From Colias croceus (Eukaryota > Arthropoda > Insecta > Lepidoptera > Pieridae): a DNA stretch of 64,000 nt. Below the pieces are notes generated by a model. The model did not search any database and was not told the DNA's origin. It saw only the letters and a list, made by a program, of their open reading frames with translations. Numbering within the stretch: position 1 is the stretch's first letter; every line of letters starts with the position of its first letter. The stretch spans positions 7,266,501-7,330,500 of the forward strand of contig NC_059541.1 of assembly GCF_905220415.1 (NCBI RefSeq), given 5' to 3'. Position numbers and translations under genes: made by a program. Positions 8,356 through 19,900 of the stretch are shown here, piece after piece.

Positions 8356-10569
8356 TATTAAAAGGCATGCAGCTCGATAGTGGTACCGGCCCAAGCTGTT
8401 ATCCAACTTTATGACATAAACGCCCACGGTACCTTTTTAAAGGTATCTGACAGTATCTGATTTGAAAACGCCGTAACATTTTAAATAACGCGCCAAATCT
8501 AATTACTGTTTTTTATCCGGCTACTGGAAAGTATGTTTTTGTCTATTGTTAAGCAATAGTGCCAATAGAAAAATAAAATATATGTAATTTCCAGCGAAAA
8601 GTCTGGCCATCTCGACTGACTAGAGGACGTGGTAAGTTCAATCCATGATTATTGATGCAATCTTAGGTTTTTAACTGAGACTATCTTACTCTGCTTGTTG
8701 ACAAATAAGTAAATATTATAATTACATTTAGATTTACGCGAAAATAAAGAATATACGTGTAAAATAACCTCGTAAAATCTGGATACCTTTTAGAAGGTAT
8801 AAGAGTATTAATATATTATTGGATTTTAAAAGGTATAAGGGAATAAACCACTAATCAATTTGATTTGCCTTTGCAACTTATGATTTAGACCGTTTTCTCC
8901 TTCATAATATAAAGTAAATTATTTAGTCTGTTACAGAATCTTTTAGTACCTATCCTTTTCAGGTAACCCAATGAGAGATGAGCAAATTTGGAGCAAATAG
9001 ATGAAGCTTAAATCAGTCAGATATAGAAAAGTATGAACTATTTGGAGATGAGGATTACAACATAAACCAAAACCAAGAAAGCTCTTCCAGTTCTGAAGAA
9101 TCTGAAAATAATAGTTTTTTTTATTAAAAACCAACTCTTATTTGCAAAATTAAGTTCTATAGAAATATATCAATTTACCTACTATCATTCTGATTTTAAA
9201 AGGTATATGGGTTGCTATTACATAGTGTTTTTGGGTCCAATTTAGAAACTTGTTAATTTTTGCTTGTGTCATCTGTTGGAAGTGGATTTCTTTTGATAGA
9301 AAGCCTAAAACACGTGATAAACTAGCCTTTAAAAATAATAAGTACAGAAAATAATGATCATGTTGTTCAAAAATTGATATTTTTTTCTCAGATTGTAAGT
9401 GTGAGATATGTTTTTGGTCATTAAAATTTTGGAAGACATGTATTAATCCAAATATTTATGTTCATTGTTTTTTGTAATATAAAATAAACCCTATATTGTC
9501 TACCGCTAATCAATAATATCAAAAATACGAATTTTGCGAAATCGGGTTTTGCAATACATTAAAGCCCATATGCCTAAATAAAGAATAACGAATTTGGGGT
9601 TATTTAGTGTCTCAAAACCTTCCACTGACATACATTTACATGCAGAAAAAATCCCACGCTCATACGGAAATAATAAGGCACTTTTTTTAGATTTCATCAC
9701 CTCTGGGTCCGCACCATGTGAACCTTTTAAAAGGTACTTGGGCTGCAAGCCAATGTTTGGTAAAAATAGCCTGGGCGTTACGAGGCTAAGTACTCAAACT
9801 TCTGAGCTTAAACTCTTGTGTCCACAGGCCACAACGCAAAGTACAATACCACAGAGCAAGTCAGAGTACCATTCGAGTCGCGGCGGAACTCGTTGAGGTT
9901 CATATCGATGCTTTACAGCCAATAAAGGATAACCGCCACCTATAAAATTGTTCATGAGAGTGGTTTAAAGTGAAAAATATAAAAAAAAAATTCATAAAAA
10001 AAATTGTATAGACCCCAAAAAGCTGGAGATGTATACAATATAGCATTGAATTTAGTACTTATTAAATGACGTTTTTATTTTTCCATTATATAGCGCAAAA
10101 TACAATTTACTGTCGCTTATCCTCAAATGGTTTTTATTTTGTAAACAGGAAAAATGGCATAAGTGTAAATACTTGAATTTTTTGCTTGAGCATAAATGAC
10201 GTAATTCTCATTTAAATGTTATATACATCGAAGAAAAATGTCACAAGCAAAAGTTTTAGGGAAAAAATATAGGTAAATACTGTGTAAGGAGCTACCGAAT
10301 AAAAATTAACAGTATGCAAAACTGTATAAAGTTAAATTTTTTAACGGAAATATTTTGCATAAGATACTGAAACTTGCTTTGCCCCAAATTTTGCTTTAGG
10401 GATGTAAATAATTAGAAGACATCAATATTTATCAAATCAGTCTTTATTTGACGTATTAATAGCACATAACATAAGCGTCACAAAATCAAAAACAAAATAA
10501 AAAAGCATCTCCGACGAATGGCTCTTACATAGCCGGACTCAAATTAACTTAAAAATAACAAAGGTAATT
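8356..10569. other. Intergenic region with recurring TTTTAAAAGG palindromes
   Basis: No gene is supported. Six related palindromic motifs occur at about 8352-8369, 8428-8447, 8781-8801, 8821-8841, 9191-9211 and 9721-9742; the last three share TTTTAAAAGGTA followed by GGG. A short acidic, serine-rich reading segment lies near 9040-9112 (LFGDEDYNINQNQESSSSSE), and an open frame of 100 codons at 9594-9896 matches no family I recognise. Both may be remnants of a decayed mobile element. Bases 9900-10560 are AT-rich and featureless. Confidence 0.45.
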
Positions 10570-12490
10570 TTTTTTTTATGTCAGAGCAAGCAAAGGAGCA
10601 GGTGGGCCACCTGATGTTAAGTGGTCACCACCGCCCATAAACACTTGTAACACAAGGAGTGTTACAGGTGCTTTGCCAGCCTTTAATGTACAAATAAGCT
10701 CTTTTCTTGAAGGCCCCAATGTCGTAGTTGTTCGGGAACACCGCAGGTGGCAGATCGTTCCACAGTTTCACCGTACGCGGAAGGAAGTTACGGGTAAAGC
10801 GGACAGTGGTGGAGCGCCAACCATCCAGATGGTGCGGATGGAACTGGTTTTTACGGCGTGTGGTCCGGTGGTGGAACTGTGCGGCTGGTATAAGGTGGAA
10901 CAATTCCTCAGAGCACTCCCCGTAGTAGATTCTGTACAGTATACAGAGAGACGCAACGTCTCTCCGCACTGACAGTGGACCGAGCCTATCGGAAAGCCTA
11001 CGGTCATCGACAATTCGAGCTGCTCGACGCTGGATGCGGTCAAGTGGAAGGAGTTGATACTGTGGGGCTCCGGCCCAGAGATGAGAACAGTACTCCATAT
11101 GCGGTCGCACCTGAGCCTTGTACAGCTGAAGTCGGTGAGCCGGCTTGAAGTAATGTCTCGATCTACTGAGCACACCAAGTTTTTTCGAGGCTAATTTAGC
11201 TTTCGCTTCCAAATGACTGCGGAATTGAACGTCACTCGAGATTTCAACTCCGAGGATTCCGATTTTCATCGATATACTAAGGGGAGTACTCTTAAACCGA
11301 GGTTCTACGACAAATGGGGTCTTTTTAGCGGTAAACGCGCAAACCTGTGTCTTTAGGGGATTGAACTCGACAAGATTAAGTTCACCCCACTCCGAGACTT
11401 CTTGGAGAGAAGACTCGACTTCAGACACAAGTTTGTTTCGACTCTCATTTAGGCTTTCCTTTGAGGTGTTTGCACGGCCGGGATAAAGAGCATCCCCCGT
11501 ACTGTCGTCTGCATAGCAATGAATGTTACTGGTTTGTAACAAATCATTGATATGCAGAAGGAACAGTGTAGGAGATAGCACGCAGCCTTGTGGGACACCA
11601 GCGTTCACATGAAGAGGCTTAGAGCAAGAACCGTCGATAACGACCTTAATGCTCCTCTCTTCCAGGAAGCTGGCAACCCAATCGCATAACCTTGCAGGAA
11701 GTCCGAAAGATGGTAATTTCGCTAGAAGTGCCTTGTGCCAGACCCGATCGAAGGCTTTCGCTACATCCAAACTTACAGCCAATGCCTCCCCTTTACTCTC
11801 AACCGCCTCCGCCCATCTGTGAGTGAGGTACACCAAAAGATCACCAGTCGAGCGACCACTACGGAAACCGTATTGCCGGTCGCTTAACAACTGGTTCTCC
11901 TCCAGATACCTCATGAGCTGGCAGTTAATAATGGATTCCATTATTTTGGAGAGTAAAGAAGTGATGGCGATCGGTCTGTAGTTAGACGGATTTGAGCGAT
12001 CGCCTTTTTTAGGGATTGGGTGGACAAGAGCAGTCTTCCACGAATTCGGGACAATGCCTTTGGCGTAAGAGAGCCGAAAAAGACGCGTTACAACCGGTGC
12101 CAACTCAGGAGCACATGTCCTAAGCACAATAGGGGAGACTCCATCCGGCCCAGTCGACTTATGGATGTCAAGGGAAAAGAGAGCGTTTCGAACGGCACGT
12201 TGTGTGAAGCGTATATCCGCCATTGAATGGTTGCACCGCGGGATGGTCGGCGGTGTCATTCCCCTGTCATCAAGAGTCGAGTTCCTAGCAAAGAGAGCGC
12301 CCAAGAGTTCGGCTTTCTCTTTAGCGGAATGGGCCAGAGAGTCTTCGTCCTTGTGCAAAGGTGGAAAGGATGAACGACAAAAGTTACCTTGGATGGCCTT
12401 GGCGAGGGACCAAAACGCCCTTGTTCCCGAAGGAAGTCGCGCTAGTCTATCGCCAAGTGCACCAATATAACTAGATTTTTTAAATAGAAT
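10562..12490 (-). mobile_element. 5'-truncated CR1-like non-LTR retrotransposon
   Basis: On the minus strand the element ends at about 10570 with a run of A (T on the plus strand, 10567-10577), preceded by the conserved 3' region that includes GTGGTGACCACTTAAC. Its coding frame opens at about 12490 with SYIGALGDRL and has no endonuclease part, so the 5' half is missing. That is normal for incomplete target-primed reverse transcription. No target-site duplication could be found, and the left boundary (poly-A side) is more certain than the right. Confidence 0.85.
10625..12490 (-). CDS. Reverse transcriptase of truncated CR1-like LINE
   Basis: 577 residues from the first Met at 12358; the frame stays open upstream to about 12490 with recognisable element residues (RLPSGTRAFWSLAKAIQGNF). 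The RT core reads STGPDGVSPIVLR, WKTALVHPIPKKGDRSNPSN, YRPIAITSLLSKIMESII, YGFRSGRSTGDLL, SLDVAKAFDRVWHKALLAKL, AGVPQGCVLSPTLF and CYADDSTG. The thumb and C-terminal region (RIQRRAARIV, TVKLWNDLPPAVFP) are typical of CR1-clade elements. The frame is uninterrupted, so the copy is young, but without its endonuclease it cannot move on its own. Confidence 0.88.
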   Translation of the reverse strand: MLFKKSSYIGALGDRLARLPSGTRAFWSLAKAIQGNFCRSSFPPLHKDEDSLAHSAKEKAELLGALFARNSTLDDRGMTPPTIPRCNHSMADIRFTQRAVRNALFSLDIHKSTGPDGVSPIVLRTCAPELAPVVTRLFRLSYAKGIVPNSWKTALVHPIPKKGDRSNPSNYRPIAITSLLSKIMESIINCQLMRYLEENQLLSDRQYGFRSGRSTGDLLVYLTHRWAEAVESKGEALAVSLDVAKAFDRVWHKALLAKLPSFGLPARLCDWVASFLEERSIKVVIDGSCSKPLHVNAGVPQGCVLSPTLFLLHINDLLQTSNIHCYADDSTGDALYPGRANTSKESLNESRNKLVSEVESSLQEVSEWGELNLVEFNPLKTQVCAFTAKKTPFVVEPRFKSTPLSISMKIGILGVEISSDVQFRSHLEAKAKLASKKLGVLSRSRHYFKPAHRLQLYKAQVRPHMEYCSHLWAGAPQYQLLPLDRIQRRAARIVDDRRLSDRLGPLSVRRDVASLCILYRIYYGECSEELFHLIPAAQFHHRTTRRKNQFHPHHLDGWRSTTVRFTRNFLPRTVKLWNDLPPAVFPNNYDIGAFKKRAYLYIKGWQSTCNTPCVTSVYGRW

Positions 12491-13900
12491 TCAACGTTTT
12501 GTAATTTTTATGTATATTTAATTTTGTTCTGTGTAGGTATTTCTCATAGAAAACATTACAAAAATTTAAAAAAAAGAACTGCAACGTTAACAAACAAAGT
12601 TTTCTTAACATTAATTAAGATTAATGAAATCAGTCTTCTCATCGCGAAGCCGCTTGGGCTCGTAGGTTTGGGGAAACGATACCGATAACCACCATTCCAA
12701 ACTGTTTTTAGACAGATAAACGACAAATAGGATGAAAACAAATTAGCATAAACGTATTTTTCATTTATGCTATTTTATCCTAAGCGTCAAAATTTCTTCT
12801 GTTTCGGGAGGGAAAAAAAGTATAAGCGACAAACTATTATTAAATATTTATAGGGACAAATGTAGTATCCGCCATTTAAGTGTTTAAAGACTAACCGGAA
12901 AAAAACTGCTAAACACCAAATTAAGTCTCAAAAATGTGGCCTTTCTATATCAAACGACAATTTTGTTTTTTGAAGGCACGAGCGTAAAGTACTAAATGAA
13001 ATTTAACAAAAAAATTACAGCGAAGCAAATTATCTTAAACGCATATTTTTTTATACTTGCCTTCAGACAAAATGGTTTAACGTTAAAATAGTAAAAATTT
13101 ACAGGAAGCCCAAAAAGTATAAAGGTTGTTTGTATTGAAATATTTTTGATTAACTACCAAAATGCATTCCACACAAAAAAATCTGTCGTTTAAGACGAAG
13201 AAATTTGGCCTTAGTCTTTGATTTTACTACCGCCTAACCGACTTAAAGTTTAACCTAGAGATGTGTGAACTAGACCAAACGACGCAGAAAAAAAAGGGCA
13301 ATTCAGCGGTATATATAAGTCCGTTCTCCAAAAAATGGCGCTTATCCCTTTTTGGCTGTAAGCCATCGATATATTTTCCACAGTATGGCAAATTTTGAAA
13401 TTAAACTTTCTATAAGCGCGTTGAGAGTAAAATTTCTAAGTCGCGTCATGGAATACGGCGACGATTTTGGTACCTTTGAATCTTGCCAAAGAAGTTTTAT
13501 TTTTGACACGTGTGCTCGGCACACTTTTTTTTTTCCTCCAAAATGTCAAAAATGAAGTGATCTTTAATAATTATTGCGTTAGTCCCAACGTAGTCCTAAA
13601 ATTTGTTTATCTACATAAAAAATAATATGAAGTCTGTGCTCTTTCGCGCCTTCTTTTTGTGTTTATGTCAATTCAAATTGTCAGCAGTCAGAAATCGGTG
13701 GTACGTCAATTGTCATTACGGAAAGACGCTTGATCAGTGGCTTGTTCTTCTACAGTTTTTGTACACTTTTATTGTAGTAGAACTCGTGCCAGTTTTCTAA
13801 CAAAAAGAATACTCACAATATTAACATCCTTTTACTGTATGAAATGATTGATTATTGGCTATAAAAGATTTTCTATAACGATAAATACTAAGAATCCAGA
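12491..13900. other. Intergenic region upstream of ISWI
   Basis: AT-rich with no supported gene. The short open frames near 13352-13555 and 13603-13800 show no conserved family signature. The last few hundred bases presumably contain the ISWI promoter and 5' UTR; an ATCGATA motif lies near 13364, but I cannot identify the transcription start. Confidence 0.4.
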
Positions 13901-16900
13901 ATGGCCGAAGTCGAAGAACCCATGGAAACTGCAGATGTTGGAGAAAACTCCGTAAGTATATACCTATACGGCTTAAATTTATTATTATATTTTTTATTAA
14001 TAATATGTAAACTTAATGGTTAGAATGATTTGACATTGCAGAATGGATCGTCTAGTGATACAACGTCTTCAAGAGGTAAAGAAGGAGACTTCGAAAGTAA
14101 AATTGAAACCGATCGTTCTAAAAGATTTGATTTTTTGTTGAAACAAACAGAAATATTTTCTCATTTTATGAGCAATTCGAAGTCAACCAATAGTCCTCCC
14201 AAACCAAAAGCCGGTAGACCTCGAAAGAACAAAGACCCAGACGCTGGAACAGTAAATGAGTATGAAATTACTTTTATGCTATGAATGAATATTATATTAT
14301 TTATTATATTCATAAAATAAACATAAAATCACATTTACAGTCATCGGCATCGGAAAACAGAGCAAGAGGAAGATGAAGAATTACTGGCGGAAACAAATAT
14401 CAAGCAAAAAACAATATTTCGATTTGAGGCATCTCCCCATTATATAAAAAATGGTGAAATGAGGGATTATCAAGTGAGAGGTCTTAATTGGATGATTTCA
14501 TTGTATGAAAATGGAATCAATGGAATCCTGGCTGATGAAATGGGTCTTGGAAAAACTTTACAAACTATCTCCTTACTAGGCTATATGAAACACTTTAAGT
14601 AAGTATTTTATTTTATTTTTGGCTTTTGTCTCTGTCTGTCTGTTATCTATTGTTTATATATTATTTTCTCTTTCAGAAATGTTCCTGGACCTCACATAGT
14701 AATTGTTCCCAAATCAACTCTTACAAATTGGATGAATGAGTTCAAAAAATGGTGTCCATCTCTTAGAGCAGTGTGCCTTATTGGTGACCAAGAAACTAGA
14801 GTATGAATATATTTTCTACCTTAGCTTACATTTATTAAGTTACCATAAAAATATTTAACATATATTTTTTAATAATGTGAGACATCATCTCATTTTATTT
14901 GATAGTTGTAATAATTTTATACATGTTTTGTATTATAAATTATAATAAATATAAAATAAATTACAATAATTATAAGTCTTACAAAATATTCAATGTTATG
15001 TAATTTGTTTTCATTGATTTATAATATTATAAAAAATAAATTACATAATTTCAGAACACATTCATACGTGAAACTCTCATGCCTGGCAACTGGGATGTGT
15101 GCATAACTTCATATGAAATGATTATAAGAGAAAAGTCAGTTTTTAAGAAGTTTAATTGGAGATACATGGTCATTGATGAGGCTCACCGGATTAAGAATGA
15201 GAAGTCCAAATTGTCTGAACTGCTAAGGGAGTTCAAAAGTATGAATCGTTTACTGCTTACTGGTACTCCCTTGCAAAATAATTTGCATGAGTTGTGGGCT
15301 TTACTTAACTTCCTTTTACCAGATGTGTTTAATAGCTCTGATGTAAGTATCTTCTTTCCTTTGATTGTATTTCATTTCATTCAAAGATATTATCCCAATT
15401 ATTATCACATTATATTTTCAGGATTTTGATGCTTGGTTCAATACAAATGCAGCCCTTGGTGATAATCAATTGGTATCTCGTCTCCATGCTGTATTAAGGC
15501 CATTTTTGTTGAGACGTTTGAAATCAGAAGTAGAAAAGAAGTTAAAGCCCAAGAAGGAGGTAAAAGTATATGTGGGCTTAAGTAAAATGCAGAGGGAGTG
15601 GTATACTAAAGTATTGATGAAGGATATTGATGTTGGTAAGTAAATGTCCTGAAACTAATAAAAAAGAAGAGAAGTGTATGTTGTTGTTAATAAGTTTTAG
15701 CGTCATTAATATTTACATACATTGACAACATTATTCTAAATTTTCTAGTGAATGGCGCTGGAAAAGTGGAGAAAATGCGACTCCAGAACATTCTTATGCA
15801 GCTGCGTAAATGTTGTAATCACCCATATCTATTTGACGGAGCTGAACCAGGCCCACCCTATACTACTGATGAACATTTAGTATACAACTGTGGGAAATTA
15901 GCCATTCTCGATAAACTGCTGCCAAAATTGCAACAACAGGATTCCCGAGTTCTGATTTTCTCACAAATGACAAGGATGCTGGATATCTTGGAGGATTATT
16001 GTCTATGGAGACAATATAAGGTAATAAAGGAACTAATAAAAATTGCAATACATATACAATTAAATAAAAGTAATTGACTGCGCAAATTAAGTTATATGTA
16101 CTTGTGTAAATCTGTATAATATCTATATTTAATAAATGAATAATGATGACTACAATGACTACAATATCTACATTTTTCAGTACTGTCGTTTAGATGGCCA
16201 AACTCCGCATGAAGATAGAAATAGACAAATTGAAGAGTATAATGCTGAGGGTAGTGAAAAATTTGTTTTCATGTTGTCAACTCGAGCTGGTGGTCTTGGT
16301 ATTAATTTAACATCTGCGGATGTAGTCATCATCTATGACTCAGATTGGAATCCTCAAATGGACTTGCAGGCTATGGACAGAGCCCATCGTATTGGACAGA
16401 AGAAACAAGTAATTATTTTAAATTATAATTTTTTTATCAGTCTCAAGTCTCAACATGTTAAAATCTTATGACAAGGCCATACATTTTTCCAGTATTGTCT
16501 TTATCCACATAAAACACTGTGTGTATAAAAATGTTATTTGTTTATGTTCACTAAAATTTTCGCAATAACGTGAATATAATTTTATATATTCACGTTATTG
16601 CATTCTAAATATTTTAGGTGAGAGTTTTTCGGCTCATAACAGATAACACAGTTGAAGAAAAAATTGTGGAAAGAGCCGAAGTGAAATTGCGTCTCGACAA
16701 GCTTGTGATACAATCTGGCCGTTTGGTAGATACCAAGAATCAGTTGAACAAAGATGAAATGTTGAACATGATCAGGCATGGCGCAAATCACGTGTTCTCA
16801 TCTAAAGATTCGGAAATTACTGATGAAGATATTGATACTATTTTGGCAAAGGGTGAAGTAAAGGCAAGTTTAATTTTTTTACGATTGCAAAGAATATTTT

Positions 16901-19900
16901 TTTTTATTAAATGCAGTTATATGTGCAATATGTATTTAAATATTTTCATACAATTTTTTCAGACTGAAGAACTGAAGCAAAAATTGGAAAGTCTTGGTGA
17001 ATCGTCTCTACGTGCGTTCTCTATGGACACGCCCGGCGCCACTACAGATTCGGTTTATCAATTTGAAGGTTTGATAAATTAGTAAACCAAGTAAAATTGG
17101 ATGAACATCTCTTTGAATTACATATATTGGCTTAGTTATAAATAATCAAGCATTCCTGCACTAAATAATAAGAAGTTTTCTCGTGAAAATGCTTTACAAA
17201 TTTACGAAACGATTACTATTAGCATTGGGCAATTGGTGTCAAAAGTTATCTGTATACAATTAAAATTGATCGCAATTAGGTGAGGACTACAGGGAGAAAC
17301 AGAAGATAGTGCCCATTGGCAACTGGATAGAACCTCCCAAACGTGAACGTAAGGCAAACTACGCGGTTGACGCGTACTTCCGCGAAGCATTGCGAGTGTC
17401 AGAACCGAAGGCGCCTAAGGTACAGGTAAATAAGTGTAAAGAGCTAAATAATGGACTCTCATGAAGTAAGATTACGAGATTTACGCTTGGTGATGGTGTT
17501 TTTTTACAGTATTACGCTATTGTAGGCTTGTTTAACTAAAACATATTTTTGAAGAAAAATCAATATTTTATGTATGTTTTCAGTATCGCATCATTTGTTA
17601 TATTTCTGCACTAGTTAGCTCTTTATACTCTGATATATCATAATTACTATGTACTCTCTATATTTATTATTATCTACTTTAATTTCTAAGAATTTATTAG
17701 TTTTATTTGCTTGATAGTTTATTTTTTATTGTGTGGAAACATATTTGCTAAGTAGTTTAGTTTGTTAAATTTGTAGCAACAGATTTGCCCTTATAGATTA
17801 CAAATAGAAGGTTACTTTAAACAGCATAATAGTAGATTACTTAGTAAAATAATAAACAGTTACATTAATGATTTTCATAATATTTTTTTAAATATTTGAA
17901 ATCTCATCTCTGGCAAATTAGGCTGAATAACAGAAAAAAATGTAATGATTTTACACACTTCAAGATTTCATAATTTCATATATTTACTAACGAAATACAA
18001 TCTATAAGGGTGAGCTGTTTTGTAATATTACTGCAAATTATTATAATATGTGATTTACATGTGTGGATAATTCCCACAGGCGCCAAGACCACCGAAACAA
18101 CCAATCGTTCAAGACTTCCAATTCTTCCCACCGCGCCTTTTTGAACTACTTGATCAAGAAATATATCATTACAGAAAAACTTTAGGGTAAGATGTCATGT
18201 TAATACTTGTTATAAACATGTTATATCCAATAAAACGCTATTGAAAGGTTTAAAAATGTTTATTGTGCTAGGAAGCAATACTAATTAAAGTGACATTAGT
18301 TAAGCTCGTAAGTACCTATGTTCTAACAATTAAGTTTACCGAGTACCTACATTTATTTAATTCTATATTAAACAATAAAAAGGAAAAACAATAACATTTA
18401 CAAAATATGGGCGAAACAAATTTAATAACACTAATTATAAAATGTGTAGTTTTATCAGAAATCTACTCAATTGCCTAATTTTTTGAGATCAAATAATATC
18501 TATAGTTTGTGCTCTAAATAAATGAATCCGTAATTTTAACCCAGTCTTTATAATCTAGTCTAGTCTAGTATATTATCAAGGCGAAAGTTTGTAAGTATGG
18601 ATGTATGGATGTTTGTTACTTTTTTTTTTAGCACACATATAGAGGGTAACTTGGATTAACACATAGGATAGTTTTTATCCCGGAAATCCCACGGGAACGG
18701 GAACTATGCGGGTTTTCCTTTGCTAACGCGCGCGAAGCCGCGGGCGGAAATCTAGTATTTAATAAAATTTACTCCTTGCAGATATAAAGTACCAAGAAAC
18801 CCAGAACTCGGTCCGGATGCGGCGAAGATACAACGGGAGGAGCAACGTAAGATTGACGAGGCTGAAGCACTCACTGAAGAAGAGATACAAGAGAAGGAAC
18901 AGCTTTTGACTCAAGGTATACAAACACTTATACATTCGAATAAGTGTTTGTAATATTACGTATTTGTTTACGCTAATCGCGTAACTTAAAATATGATAGC
19001 GTAAATTATTATAAAACAGAATCATTACACTGTGTTTTTATGTTGATGGATACATTAATGTTAACTTTGATATTATTACAGGGTTTACAAATTGGACAAA
19101 ACGTGACTTCAATCAGTTCATCAAAGCCAACGAGAAATATGGTAGAGATGATATTGAAAATATTGCTAAGGATGTGGAAGGCAAAACACCGGAGGAGGTA
19201 TTTTCAATCATTTATTTTATCTTTTTATATGAAATATAATTCCAAAGTACCTATATAACATATTTCAATAAATGTAACAGGAAATATTGGCTCACATATT
19301 ATATAGTAGTTAAATGTAGATAAATAAACTTTGTTATAGGTAATGGAATACTCAGCTGTATTTTGGGAAAGGTGTCACGAATTGCAAGATATAGACAGAA
19401 TCATGGGTCAAATAGAACGCGGAGAAGCGAAAATACAGAGAAGAGCCTCTATCAAGAAAGCTTTGGACGCGAAGATGGCGCGCTACCGGGCACCGTTCCA
19501 TCAACTCAGAATCTCATATGGCACAAATAAGGGCAAGAATTATGTTGAAGAGGAAGATAGGTTTGTTTTTCTTTTATCAAATTCCTAAAAGTAGGAGTAT
19601 CTACGGATCTACCTATTACCTATATTTATTTGTCCTACTAAAAATGCGAAAGTTTGTGAGGATGGATGTATATCTATGTATGTTTGTTACTCTTTCACGC
19701 AAATGCTACTGAACCGATTACAATGAAATTTACCATACATATAGGTTGTGTACAACTTAGTTAACATAGGATAGGTTTTATCCCGGAAATCTCACGGAAA
19801 CAGGAACTATGCGGATTTTTCTTTGATAACGCGGGCGAAGCCGCGGGCGGAAAGCTAGTTCACCATATAGAATTTGTTTGTCTTATTGGTTTGTGGTGGC

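Noticed and set aside
13603..13800. 65-codon frame with hydrophobic start upstream of ISWI
   Set aside because: No conserved features, no splice or poly(A) context; likely chance in AT-rich DNA.
15365..15643. Open frames extending past ISWI exon boundaries as separate genes
   Set aside because: They are ISWI exons read into introns; splice signals and frame continuity explain them.
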